Notes: generated by a model from the letters alone, not told the origin. Shown: positions 17,182-26,170, numbered from the stretch's first letter. The stretch: 64,000 nucleotides of DNA from Frigoriglobus tundricola (GCF_013128195.2 NZ_CP053452.2:9362001-9426000); one strand, 5' to 3'. Translations and numbers: made by a program.

Positions 17182-19140
17182 ATGAGTCAGTCGCTCCCGC
17201 CCAGGCGCCTGTCGATCGAGCAACTCGAGGACCGCCTGACGCCCTCGTTCGGCACCCCGTGGATGGACGGGACCCACCTCACCCTCAGCTTCGCACCGGA
17301 TGGGACGAGCGTCAGCGGACGAGCCAGCAACCTCTTCGCCCTGATGGGTTCCACAACGACCCAGTCGCAGTGGCAGGTGGCGGTTCTGAGCGCCTACCAG
17401 ACGTGGGCGGACGCGGCGAACCTGAACATCGGGCTCGTGTCGGACGGGGGGCAGGCCCTGGGGGTGGCCGGCGCGCCTCAAGGGGACGTTCGGTTCGGGG
17501 ACATCCGGGTCGCGGCCCGGCCGCTGTCCGCCCCGGGCACGCCCGGTTCCACAATGGCGGACACGGCCGGGTTCGATTACAACGACCAGACCTGGGCGGG
17601 CGACCTGGTGTTCAACAGCCAGTACCAGTTCGGGATCGGTGACACCCCGGGTGTGCAGAGCGACCTGTATTCGGTCGCGCTGCACGAGGCCGGCCACTCG
17701 TTCGGCCTGGCGGACGAGAACACCGACCCGACCTCTGTAATGTACGCGGCGTACCAGGGCGTCCTGACGGGGCTGTCCGCCTCGGACGTTGCGGCGATCC
17801 AGGCGCTCTACGGCGCGCCCCCGGCCGACCCGTACGCCGCCCCCGCGGGCGGCGGGCTCGCCGGCGCGTACAGCTTGGGGAACGTCACGGCCCTGTCCGC
17901 GCGCATCACCCAGATCGGGGGCACCGATCTGTACCAGTTCACGACCCCGAGCGCCTTCAGCGGCGCCACGGGTCTGACGATCGACCTCCAGGCGGCCGGG
18001 ATCAGCCTGTTCACCGGCCAGGTCACGGTCCTCGACGCGCAGGGCAACGTCGTCGGGAGCGCGACGACCAGCGACCCGACGAACAACGACTTGTCGGTCG
18101 CCGTCGCGAATTACCAACCTTCGAGCACCTACTACATCAAGGTCTCCGGCTCGTCGGCGAACGTGTTTTCGATGGGCTCGTACGTCCTCTCCCTCGATTA
18201 CGGCGGTTGGTACCAGGGCGGCCGGAGCGCGGTCAACAATTTCTATACGAACACCATCAACTCCGAAACGCGGGCCAGCGACAACACGCAGTCGCACGCG
18301 CTGCCCCTGGTCCCGGTCCAAGCGTCCGAGGGGAACACGTTCGACCTGGTGGGGTCGATCAGCAACCCGGCGGACGTGGACTGGTACCGGATCACCCCCA
18401 CCTTGTCCGGCGCGACCTCCGGCACCCTGTTCGTCGGAACGATGACGACCACCCACGGGCTCATCCCGTCGATCTCGATTTACGACGCACAGGGGAACCG
18501 GCTCCCCGCGGTCGTGACCTCGAACCAGCCCGGGTCGTTCGAGGTGCAACTCGCCAACGCGACGAGCGGGACGACCTACTTCATCGAGTTGTCGGGGATG
18601 AACGGGCAGGGCGAGGGCCGGTACACGCTCGGCGCGACCCTCGCCGCGGCCGCCCCGACCACGTTCGCCCCGACCGTGAGCGACACACTCACGGCCGCGG
18701 ACACGATCAACGCCACACAACTGTCCGTCTCCGGCGACCAGCTCACCCAGTTCGCGCTGTCCGCAACGACGGTCGATCCGACCGCGGCCGCGGTGCGGAT
18801 GAGCATCTTCGATGCGACCGGGGAGCTGGTATTCACGCTGGTGGACTTCACGAACCAGCCGCTCGCGACCGGCTCCGTGTGGCTCGCCGCGGGCTCCTAT
18901 ACGCTCGTGTTCAACGCCGTAAACGTGAACGGGTCGACGATCCAAGCGCTGGCCCTCGCCCTGGCCTCGCGGTCCCTGACCGATCCGATCGATCCGTACC
19001 CGGTGGACCCCACCTCGCCCCCGCCGCTGCCGCTCGTGCCGGTCAGCGCCCCGGTCCCGCCCCCGACGGCCCCGCCCGCGCCGATCGTGAACGCGGTCGC
19101 CAGCCCGTTGGCGGCGATCCCGATCGTCCCGCCCGTTTAG
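17182..19140 (+). CDS. Secreted zinc metalloprotease with LEDRLTPS motif and PPC-like domains
   Basis: A 652-residue surface or secreted protein. The ATG 17182 gives MSQSLPPRRLSIEQLEDRLTPSF, the recurring N-terminal signature of planctomycete exported proteins, in place of a classic signal peptide. A matrixin-like catalytic domain (about 25-212) carries HEAGHSFGLAD: His168, Glu169, His172 and Asp178 as third zinc ligand, with a Met-turn SVMY (M187). Three beta-rich blocks follow; the segments YQFTTPS, YYIKVSG, DWYRITPT and TYFIELSG look like bacterial pre-peptidase C-terminal domains. The tail is Pro-rich (SPPPLPLVPVSAPVPPP). Ends 94 bp before the FHA-GGDEF gene. Confidence 0.85.
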   Translation: MSQSLPPRRLSIEQLEDRLTPSFGTPWMDGTHLTLSFAPDGTSVSGRASNLFALMGSTTTQSQWQVAVLSAYQTWADAANLNIGLVSDGGQALGVAGAPQGDVRFGDIRVAARPLSAPGTPGSTMADTAGFDYNDQTWAGDLVFNSQYQFGIGDTPGVQSDLYSVALHEAGHSFGLADENTDPTSVMYAAYQGVLTGLSASDVAAIQALYGAPPADPYAAPAGGGLAGAYSLGNVTALSARITQIGGTDLYQFTTPSAFSGATGLTIDLQAAGISLFTGQVTVLDAQGNVVGSATTSDPTNNDLSVAVANYQPSSTYYIKVSGSSANVFSMGSYVLSLDYGGWYQGGRSAVNNFYTNTINSETRASDNTQSHALPLVPVQASEGNTFDLVGSISNPADVDWYRITPTLSGATSGTLFVGTMTTTHGLIPSISIYDAQGNRLPAVVTSNQPGSFEVQLANATSGTTYFIELSGMNGQGEGRYTLGATLAAAAPTTFAPTVSDTLTAADTINATQLSVSGDQLTQFALSATTVDPTAAAVRMSIFDATGELVFTLVDFTNQPLATGSVWLAAGSYTLVFNAVNVNGSTIQALALALASRSLTDPIDPYPVDPTSPPPLPLVPVSAPVPPPTAPPAPIVNAVASPLAAIPIVPPV

Positions 19141-19234
19141 TCGTAATCGACACGTTCCATCAGAAGGCGGCGCGGCGCCGAACCGGCGCCGGGCCGCGCT
19201 GCGCACCCCTCATACCGCCCCACCGGAGTCGCCC

Positions 19235-20143
19235 GTGATCGCGGAACCTCTGAAGCTAGAAAGCTCGGCCCAGACGTTTCGGACCCCGCAGGACGAAACG
19301 GCCCGACTGGCCGATCAGCCCTCCTGCCTCGTCCACATCTACCCGACCGGCCCGAACATGGGCACGCGCTACCGGCTCGGCAGAGAGGCGGCGTTCATCG
19401 GCCGCCAGGACGATTGTGCCGTCCGCAACACCGATCCGTCCGTCTCCCGGTACCACGCGCGGATCGATCGCGGGGCCCGCGGGGAGTACACTGTCGTCGA
19501 TTTGAACAGCACCAACGGGACCTTCGTCAACAACCAGCGCAAGCAAGAAGCCGCCTTACGGGACGGCGACTACTTGCGGATCGGCAACTGCATTTACCGC
19601 TTCCTCGGCGGCGGCAACCTCGAAGCGGCGTACCACGAGGAGATCTACCGGCTGACCGTGCTGGACGCGCTGACGCAGGTCCACAACCGGCGCTATCTGA
19701 CCGAGTTCCTGGAGCGGGAAATCGTTCGGAGCCACCGGTACGGGCGCCCGCTGGCGCTCGTGATGCTCGACATCGATCACTTCAAGGCGATCAACGACCG
19801 CTTCGGGCACCTGGCCGGGGACCTCACACTGAAGGACCTGGCCGCCCGCCTCAAGCCCCTCACGCGGGCCGACGAGTTGTTGGCCCGGTACGGGGGCGAG
19901 GAATTCGCGCTCGTGTTACCCGAGTCCGATGTTACGGCGGCCCGTGCGGTCGCGGAACAGGTCCGCAAGACGGTCGAAAAGACCCCGTTTTCGTTCAACG
20001 GCACGACGTCCGCGGTCACGGTCAGCCTCGGACTGGCGGTGACGACACCGTCCGAGCAATTGAAGTCGGCCGAACTCGTCGCGCGTGCCGACGCCAACCT
20101 GTACCGCGCGAAGGCCGGCGGTCGCAACCGCGTCGTCGGGTGA
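19235..20143 (+). CDS. FHA-GGDEF diguanylate cyclase
   Basis: A 302-residue cytoplasmic protein starting at a GTG after CCGGAG. The FHA domain (about 49-115) has GRQDDC, SVSRYHARI and DLNSTNGTFVNN, the residues that bind phospho-threonine. The GGDEF domain (about 140-300) has LDIDHFKAINDRFGH and the active site RYGGEEF (GGEEF 220-224), so c-di-GMP synthesis is expected. The feedback I-site position reads RADE instead of RxxD, so product inhibition may be weak. FHA directly fused to GGDEF suggests activation by a phosphorylated partner, for example one of the Ser/Thr kinases nearby. It is convergent with an FHA-HD-GYP gene. Confidence 0.92.
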   Translation: MIAEPLKLESSAQTFRTPQDETARLADQPSCLVHIYPTGPNMGTRYRLGREAAFIGRQDDCAVRNTDPSVSRYHARIDRGARGEYTVVDLNSTNGTFVNNQRKQEAALRDGDYLRIGNCIYRFLGGGNLEAAYHEEIYRLTVLDALTQVHNRRYLTEFLEREIVRSHRYGRPLALVMLDIDHFKAINDRFGHLAGDLTLKDLAARLKPLTRADELLARYGGEEFALVLPESDVTAARAVAEQVRKTVEKTPFSFNGTTSAVTVSLGLAVTTPSEQLKSAELVARADANLYRAKAGGRNRVVG

Positions 20144-20168
20144 GCCCGCGTCGCGCGGATTGATGACC

Positions 20169-20235
20169 GGAGCCGGCCGTGGCGCAGCCGGGGTGATGAG
20201 AACCGTGTCGGACCGGCCGCGCCGCGGCCGGCTCC
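20169..20235. repeat. Inverted repeat between the convergent GGDEF and HD-GYP genes
   Basis: GGAGCCGGCCG (20169-20179) and CGGCCGGCTCC (20225-20235) are perfect 11-base complements around a 45-base GC-rich loop. They lie in a 265-bp gap between two gene ends. It could fold as a shared transcription barrier, but there is no T run. Confidence 0.45.
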
Positions 20236-20408
20236 GGAAGACGTGCCCGGATCGACCTGCGGACAGGGTCACGCGTCTGCGCGCTTCGGAGTGATCCAGC
20301 CCGTCCGGTCGCCCGACCGCCACACAGCGACCCCAGCCACCTCGATCGCGCACGAGCCACAACGAAGTGACACCCCCAGCCGCCGGCCCCAAACGAGTCC
20401 GGCACTCG

Positions 20409-22061
20409 TCAGTCGCTGAGGGGCGAGGTCGGGTCGGTCTCGCCCCGTGCCGGCAGCCCCTCGGCAGGGGCCGGCGGTTTCGTCCGTCGGGGCTTCGCCC
20501 GCGCCCGGTCCAGGTCGCGATTGGAAACGGTGTCGCACCCGCTCTCCAGCGCGCGCTGTTCAACCGTCTCCTTCTCCAACAGCGCCTCGACCTGCGTCCG
20601 CACGCGGAGGAACGCGGCCACGCACTCCGGATCGAAGTGCGTACCCGCCCCGGCCTGAAGTTCGGCGAACGCGCGGGGGGCCGGTGCCCCCTTGTGGTGC
20701 GCGCGATCGGCGGTCAGGGCGCCGAACGCGTCGGCGACCGCGACCACGCGCGCCGTCAGCGGGATGTCTTCCCCGGCCAGCCCGTCCGGGTACCCGCGCC
20801 CGTCCCAGCGCTCGTGGTGCCCGCGGACCACGGGCAGCGCCCACTCCAGCCCGGGGATCATTTGTACGATCTCCGCACCGCGGGTGACGTGCGTCTTGAC
20901 CTGATCGGACTCGTGATCCGACAGCCGACCGGGTTTCCGCAGGATCTGGTCGTCGATGGCGATCTTGCCGATGTCGTGCAGCAGCGTCGCCACCCGCAGG
21001 TGCCGGCGCACGTCCTCATCCAGGCCCAACTCCTCCGCCAGCAGCAGCGCGTAGGCGGTCACCCGCTGGGTGTGGTTGCCGACGGACGCGTCCCGCATTT
21101 CGACGGCCTGGGCCAGCGCGGTGACCGTCTGGAGGAACAGCGCCTCGTGCCGCTCCACCAATTGCTGCCGGTCCAGCCCCAGCGCGACGGCGGCGGCCAG
21201 CGCGTCGGCCCGGTGCAGATCGGCTTCGGTGAACGGCGCGGCGTCCGGCCCGCGGTCCAGGTGCAGCACCCCGAGGTCCCGGTCCGGCCCGCGCAGAACC
21301 GCGCAGACGACCGAGTGCATCTCCCCGCGCAGGGCGCTGTCCGCGAGGTGCCGGGCGGCGGCGGTGCGGTCCTTGAACAGCAGCGAGCGGCGGTCGCGAA
21401 GGGCCAGTGCGGCCAGGGTCTTCCCCGGCGGACGGACTTTCGCTCCCCCCGAGCGGCCCACGAAGCACCGAACCGTCAGTTGCCCCGCCGCCTCGTCCGC
21501 CAGGAACACGGCCCCGCGGCGGGCACCGAACAGCGTAACCACCTCGTCGAGAAGTTGCCGGAGGGGGTCGCCGACCTGTGCGGCCTGGGCCAACCGGTGC
21601 CCGGCGCGAAGGAGCCTCAGGAGCGCCTTTTGGTCCCGCCACGATCCACTCGGGGCCGGTTCCTCGTGGTCCGCACTGTCCGCCCAGGCCCGCTGAGCCG
21701 CCGCCTCGACCCGGATCGTTTGTGCCCCCACTCGAACTGTACCCGGACGCACCTGGACGTCATCGACCCTCAGAACGACGGTCCCGACCCGGATCGTGTC
21801 ACCGGGGCTGACCGGCTGGGGCGTCCGACCGATGCGCACGCCGTTGCGGGCCGTGCCGTTCGAGCTGCCACGATCGCGTACAACCCAGCCCTCTTCATTC
21901 AGCAGCACTTCGGCGTGGAGCCGGGAGACCGACGGGTCATCGAGTACGACCTCCAGTTCCGGCAGGCGCCCGATCCGCAGATGGCACGAGGACGACCACG
22001 TCCGCACGGCGGGGGCGTTGGCGAGCGACAGGACGATGCGAGGGGTGTGCGGGGACGACAT
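20409..22061 (-). CDS. FHA-GAF-HD-GYP protein (probable c-di-GMP phosphodiesterase)
   Basis: A 550-residue protein. FHA (about 28-95) has GRLPELEVVLDDPSVSRLHAE and RGSSNGTARNG. A GAF domain (about 150-300) contains ARRGAVFLAD and LGVLHLDR. The HD-GYP domain (about 310-490) has HD at 362-363 (LLHDIGKIAIDDQIL), KTHVTRGAEI, HHERWDGRGYPDGL and the aspartate of ADAFGALTADR, so the metal ligands are kept. The conserved stretch normally written DvFDALTsdRPYR reads DAFGALTADRAHH here, a change near the substrate pocket. The C-terminus (about 500-550) is a charged tail. It would hydrolyse c-di-GMP and oppose the cyclase encoded opposite it. Confidence 0.9.
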   Translation of the reverse strand: MSSPHTPRIVLSLANAPAVRTWSSSCHLRIGRLPELEVVLDDPSVSRLHAEVLLNEEGWVVRDRGSSNGTARNGVRIGRTPQPVSPGDTIRVGTVVLRVDDVQVRPGTVRVGAQTIRVEAAAQRAWADSADHEEPAPSGSWRDQKALLRLLRAGHRLAQAAQVGDPLRQLLDEVVTLFGARRGAVFLADEAAGQLTVRCFVGRSGGAKVRPPGKTLAALALRDRRSLLFKDRTAAARHLADSALRGEMHSVVCAVLRGPDRDLGVLHLDRGPDAAPFTEADLHRADALAAAVALGLDRQQLVERHEALFLQTVTALAQAVEMRDASVGNHTQRVTAYALLLAEELGLDEDVRRHLRVATLLHDIGKIAIDDQILRKPGRLSDHESDQVKTHVTRGAEIVQMIPGLEWALPVVRGHHERWDGRGYPDGLAGEDIPLTARVVAVADAFGALTADRAHHKGAPAPRAFAELQAGAGTHFDPECVAAFLRVRTQVEALLEKETVEQRALESGCDTVSNRDLDRARAKPRRTKPPAPAEGLPARGETDPTSPLSD

Positions 22062-22306
22062 GGGCGCCCGTCGTGCGTGCGGGCTCGCACCGACGTCTCA
22101 ATGGCCGGTCGGGTGCGAGCGAATTTATCCCGGTGTCGGGGAGTGTAGTACAGAAAAGACGAAAAGAGAACTGCGGCACGCGCCGGAGTTGCAAATGATC
22201 TGTTTTTTATAACAATAGACTTGTATTGCCCCAAGTCTAAGCAGATCAATACTTTAGCAATGCGATCCGACCGGCGACGAGCGTCGCGCGTACTCCGGCG
22301 GAGGCA
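22062..22306. other. Upstream region of the HD-GYP gene, AT-rich core
   Basis: Bases 22185-22260 are unusually AT-rich (a run ending TGTTTTTTATAACAATAGAC and beyond) and probably contain the leftward promoter of the HD-GYP gene. No defined gene was seen here. Confidence 0.35.
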
Positions 22307-22498
22307 ATGACTGACCCAAGCAAGCGAAACCTACTCAAATACCTATTACAGCAAGAGTCTGGAAACGGAGCCGCGGCGGCGCGCGGGAGCGTGCCAGGCG
22401 TCGCGCGACCCGGCGATAGACAAACGATTATCGGGCCGCAGAAAACACTCGGTCGATTCGCGTCGTGTTGCCCTGCCTGTCCTTCACGCTCACTGTGA
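22307..22498 (+). CDS. Possible small ORF or gene remnant
   Basis: A 63-codon frame with a well-placed ribosome site (CGGAGGCA directly before the ATG). The first 16 residues, MTDPSKRNLLKYLLQQ, look like a genuine helical start; after about residue 20 the composition becomes Gly/Ala/Arg-rich, and the frame runs 71 bp into the end of the opposite gene. It may be a short peptide gene or the 5' end of a gene broken by rearrangement. No homologue is recognised. Confidence 0.25.
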   Translation: MTDPSKRNLLKYLLQQESGNGAAAARGSVPGVARPGDRQTIIGPQKTLGRFASCCPACPSRSL

Positions 22499-25400
22499 GT
22501 TTGCCGCGTGGCGTGGTCACCGCTGCGTGTAACTTCAACTCGAACACGCCGCCCCCGCGTGCCACGAACCTCGGCGCCAGATTCTCACCGGCCGCCACAC
22601 CGTTCACGGCAAAGTCCGCGAGGACCGTGAAACTGGACGCATCGAGTCCGGTGCCGTAATCGTGCATCCCGATCAGGACGCGTTCCAGCGGGGGATTGGC
22701 ACCCGCGACCGGGGACGCCAGCGCCAGGGTGGGGCGCTGGTCGTCGAGCGACCACCCGAAACCCGGCTTCGCCGGGTTCTGCGGATCAAACGTCATATCA
22801 ATCGGGCAGCCCAGGTCGATCCACCGCACCAGCGTCAAACGGTCTTCATCGCTGAGCGGTGCGACCTTTCCGCTTTTCACTGAGTCCGGCGGCGGCATCA
22901 CGTTCCCGGTGTAGTCGAGGTCGGCACGGTTGCGGTTCGCGGGCGTGTTCGCGACCGGTTCGCCCTTGAGTTGTAGCGTCTTTGGGTCGCCCGGAGCCGT
23001 TTCCGTGGGGAAGTCGTCGTTCGACCACCCGTCGAGTCGCTCGCCGTAAATCTTCCACACGAGCAGGCTCCGGCGCGACTGAAACATGCGTACGTACCGC
23101 GACGCGTTGGCCCCGCGCCACGAGCCGATGATCGGCTTGTCTCCGAAGCGGCCGGCCGAGTCCATCGCGAGCCGGTAGTAGGTGCCCGGCACGTCGTCGC
23201 AGTCGGGCAGGTTCACCGTCTGGTCGTCGTCCAGCACGAGTTTCGCGGCCGGTGCGGCACCGTTTTTCGTGGTGTGGCAGGCGACGCAGCTCCGGTCGAG
23301 GATCGGCTTCACGTCGCGGAAGTATTCGACGTTCTTCACACCCGGATCGTAGCGCACACCGGTTTCAGCCTTCGCGTCCCATTTCTTCTTCGATTCGTCC
23401 CGTGCTTGTGTCGTGAGGAGCGGCGTCTTTGTCGTGAGATCGAACACATCGTAGTCCGGCTTCGCGGCGGCGGTGAGTCGGAAGTCGGTCGGCTTCTGGC
23501 TGTGCGCGTGGCAACCGCCGCAGTCGGTGCGGACCTCGCCCGGCCGGACCTGGTGCCACGTCTGCGCCATGTTCAGCACCATGCCCCGCTTGTCGAGCGT
23601 TTGGAACGTGAACCCGACGTCGGCGGGCACCTTCGCGAGGAAGCTGGTGTCCGGGTTCCCGTCCGGGTCGGCCGGCTCCTGAGCGGACGAGCCGAACTTG
23701 CGGAGCGGAAGCTCACCGAGGATGCGGAGCCGCTCGTTCGCGTGGCTGCGGAACGTGCGACCCGAGTTCGGCCCCTTGTTGCGGTCGGTGGTCGGCTCCA
23801 TCGCCAGAATGCGGACCGCGTGGATGTCGGCGTTCGAGTAGCGCCCCGTGTCCGCGCCCTGGTTGAACCAGTTGAGGGAGGCCCCGTCCAGCGCGCTATT
23901 GAACGGGTCGAGGTCCTGATACCCGGTCGCGTCGGTGCCGGCGAACGCCGCGGTCACGGTCCCGGGCTTAACGACACCATTCGGATAGCTCTCACGCTTG
24001 TAGAAGCTGGACGTGCCGACGAGGCCGAACGGGGTGCCCGCGGGCAGGTGTTTCGAGAGCGAGCCGTCGTTGGCGCGGGCGGGGAGCGCCTTCGGTTCAC
24101 GGACGCCGTGAACACGCTTGTACGGAACCAGTGCACGCGGCCACGACTCGTTGAACTTCGGGTCGTTCTTGATGAGCAACAGCTCACCCGGCTCGTTGAC
24201 TATCTTCCCCTCTCTAAGCAGGTACAGTCCGCCATCAACGGCCGGTTTGTGAACCGTGTACCCGCCGTTCACCGGTCCGGGCGACCAGACGACCAACAGG
24301 TGGTTGTCCGGCGCCGCGGAGGGGTGTGTCACCTTCCCGACGCGCGGGCCGGAACGCGATCCGCGAACGGCGAAATCCGCCGGACCTTCGTCGGCGCGAG
24401 CGAACGGGGTGATCGATTCGACTCCAAAGGGACTGAACGGCATCCGTCGCACACGGGGTTGTCCGGCGTCGGTGCGCCCGTGTTGCAGGGGCGGGTTCCG
24501 CGGATCGAGCGTGTAACCGGGGCCGAACGTCTGGCCCTCGGGCGCGCTGAGCGGGAACCTCACGAGGCTGCCGAACCCGCTGCTGGTCTGGCTGTAATAC
24601 TCTTCCGCGACAATCGACCCGTCGCTCAGTTGCGTCTGGAAGTGCCACGCGCTCGGGCTGGCGCCGGGCATGAAGGCGCTGGCCATCGGCCCCCAACCGG
24701 TGCCGTCCGGATGAATGGTCCACAGGCCCCACAGCGTCGAGGAGCGCAAGCCCTGCGATTCGAGGGAACTGAACATCACGCGGCCGTCCTTCAAAACGGT
24801 CGGGTGCAGGGCCATTCCGAGATTGAGGTGCCCGATACACTCGACGTTGCTGCCGTCGTCGTCCATCAGAAACAACTGAAGGATGTGCGGCAAACGCTTC
24901 GGCGGCTTGAACCCGTTGCGGTTACTCGTGAACATCACCTTCCCGCCCGGCAGCGGGCACGGCCCGGTGTTGAACACGCCGTACTCGAAAGAATTCTTGC
25001 CGGGCTCCGGCGTCCGGAAGTCTTTCGACCAGTCCCCCGCGCCGGTGTTCGGCGTGAACTGCTGGTGCGTGAGCCGCACGACCCTCTTCGACTTCACGTG
25101 GATCTTGTAAATGTCCGCCCCGGCCGGCGGCCCCTGCGAAATGCTTGCGCCCTTCAGATCGTGGAACAGCGAGTAGTAGACCCATTCACCGTCGAAGGAC
25201 ACCATCGGATCGGTCACACAGCCCGCGCCCCCCTTCACCAACACCTCTTCCCCACCGTCCGGTCGGAGTCGCATCAGATCCCCTCCGGCGTCCATGAAGA
25301 CCGGGTTGGAGATTTCCGGCCAGTTGGTCCCGACCGCGTCGCCCTTGCGGGGCGTGCGGACGTACACGATGTCGTAATCCCATTTCACCGATGGGTCACT

Positions 25401-25517
25401 TGCGATCGGCTTGGGGGTGACGTTGATCGGACCGTTGGCGTCCGGGGTCTGCGGCTGACCCAGAGCGAGGGAAGCGAGGAGAACCGGGAGACAAGCGCGG
25501 AGCACACGACGCGACAT
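22428..25517 (-). CDS. HzsA-related secreted protein with two haem c sites
   Basis: A 1029-residue exported protein. The ATG 25517 starts the signal MSRRVLRACLPVLLASLALG; upstream in-frame codons overlap a repeat and are not used. Residues about 40-480 resemble a TolB/WD-like propeller, with DPMVSFDGEWVYYS, KVMFTSNRNGFKPP, LFLMDDDGSNVECIGHLNLG and DGRVMFSSLESQG. CGGCH (Cys666) and CVACH (Cys744) are c-type haem sites, and the C-terminus has LVRWIDLGCPIDM and a beta-rich end domain. This matches proteins labelled HzsA-related, after the hydrazine synthase alpha subunit of anammox planctomycetes, but this organism shows no other anammox gene and the substrate is unknown. Likely periplasmic. Confidence 0.82.
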   Translation of the reverse strand: MSRRVLRACLPVLLASLALGQPQTPDANGPINVTPKPIASDPSVKWDYDIVYVRTPRKGDAVGTNWPEISNPVFMDAGGDLMRLRPDGGEEVLVKGGAGCVTDPMVSFDGEWVYYSLFHDLKGASISQGPPAGADIYKIHVKSKRVVRLTHQQFTPNTGAGDWSKDFRTPEPGKNSFEYGVFNTGPCPLPGGKVMFTSNRNGFKPPKRLPHILQLFLMDDDGSNVECIGHLNLGMALHPTVLKDGRVMFSSLESQGLRSSTLWGLWTIHPDGTGWGPMASAFMPGASPSAWHFQTQLSDGSIVAEEYYSQTSSGFGSLVRFPLSAPEGQTFGPGYTLDPRNPPLQHGRTDAGQPRVRRMPFSPFGVESITPFARADEGPADFAVRGSRSGPRVGKVTHPSAAPDNHLLVVWSPGPVNGGYTVHKPAVDGGLYLLREGKIVNEPGELLLIKNDPKFNESWPRALVPYKRVHGVREPKALPARANDGSLSKHLPAGTPFGLVGTSSFYKRESYPNGVVKPGTVTAAFAGTDATGYQDLDPFNSALDGASLNWFNQGADTGRYSNADIHAVRILAMEPTTDRNKGPNSGRTFRSHANERLRILGELPLRKFGSSAQEPADPDGNPDTSFLAKVPADVGFTFQTLDKRGMVLNMAQTWHQVRPGEVRTDCGGCHAHSQKPTDFRLTAAAKPDYDVFDLTTKTPLLTTQARDESKKKWDAKAETGVRYDPGVKNVEYFRDVKPILDRSCVACHTTKNGAAPAAKLVLDDDQTVNLPDCDDVPGTYYRLAMDSAGRFGDKPIIGSWRGANASRYVRMFQSRRSLLVWKIYGERLDGWSNDDFPTETAPGDPKTLQLKGEPVANTPANRNRADLDYTGNVMPPPDSVKSGKVAPLSDEDRLTLVRWIDLGCPIDMTFDPQNPAKPGFGWSLDDQRPTLALASPVAGANPPLERVLIGMHDYGTGLDASSFTVLADFAVNGVAAGENLAPRFVARGGGVFELKLHAAVTTPRGKLTVSVKDRQGNTTRIDRVFSAAR

Positions 25518-25576
25518 TGACGAACTCCAGAATCGTCTCGACCGGTCCAGAAACCGCGGTGACCAGGGGTTTGTTT

Positions 25577-25604
25577 GGAGCCAGGGGTTTGCACCCCTGG
25601 CTCC
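25577..25604. repeat. REP-like palindrome, left copy, next to the RAYT gene
   Basis: GGAGCCAGGGGT, loop TTGC, then ACCCCTGGCTCC: a perfect 12-bp stem. A partial extra copy (ACCAGGGGT at 25562-25570) lies just before it. The same palindrome occurs on the other side of the transposase gene. Confidence 0.85.
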
Positions 25605-25642
25605 GGACGGTCGCCCTTCCAGGGCTCCAAGCCCAATCATTC

Positions 25643-26089
25643 TCACAAATACTTCTCGTTGAACTCGATCCCATCCTCGACCAGCAACGAACGAAACTCG
25701 TCCTGAAACGTTTGCGAACGGTGATGGTCTTCCTGCTTGGCAAAGTACGCGGTCACCTTTTCGATGCGGCAACGGCTGACACTGAACCTCCCGGAACCGG
25801 CCTGCCACCACACCGGCCGAACATCAGGAAACGTCTCGTGCATCCACTTGGATGAGTTCGCTTTCACGACGCGCAACACGTCCGAGAGTGATCTGTCCTG
25901 ACGCAGACGGACCAAGAGGTGGACGTGATCAGCGATACCGCCCACCGCCAACACCATTCCACCCTCGCTGCGTACCAGAGCGCCTATGTAATCGTACAAG
26001 CGCGGCGCGATCTCTGGCGAGATCGTCGGTTCGCGATTTTTCGTGCTGAACACGAGGTGGTAATACAGACTCGCGAACGATTGCGGCAT
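25643..26089 (-). CDS. REP-associated tyrosine transposase (Y1/IS200-like, RAYT)
   Basis: A 148-residue single-strand DNA transposase. The HUH metal motif is HVH (55-57) in GGIADHVHLLVRL, and the likely catalytic tyrosine is Y115 in KVTAYFAKQEDHH. The family start MPQSFASLYYHLVFSTKNRE supports the ATG at 26089 over a GTG six bases earlier. RAYT proteins bind and mobilise palindromic REP sequences; matching palindromes flank the gene at 25577 and 26122. It ends 126 bp before the HzsA-related gene start, so the element sits in that gene's 5' region. All motifs look intact. Confidence 0.88.
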   Translation of the reverse strand: MPQSFASLYYHLVFSTKNREPTISPEIAPRLYDYIGALVRSEGGMVLAVGGIADHVHLLVRLRQDRSLSDVLRVVKANSSKWMHETFPDVRPVWWQAGSGRFSVSRCRIEKVTAYFAKQEDHHRSQTFQDEFRSLLVEDGIEFNEKYL

Positions 26090-26121
26090 GATCACTTCGC
26101 GTAATTAGGCCGGAGCAAAGA

Positions 26122-26170
26122 AGCCAGGGGTTTGCACCCCTGGCTCAAATACTCAAATACCTGGCTCAAA
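26122..26170. repeat. REP-like palindrome, right copy, with a short direct repeat
   Basis: AGCCAGGGGT, loop TTGC, ACCCCTGGCT (26122-26145), the same core as the copy at 25577. The end CCTGGCTCAAA (26139-26149) is repeated at 26160-26170, and ACTCAAATACC lies between, so the element edge carries a small direct duplication. Confidence 0.8.
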
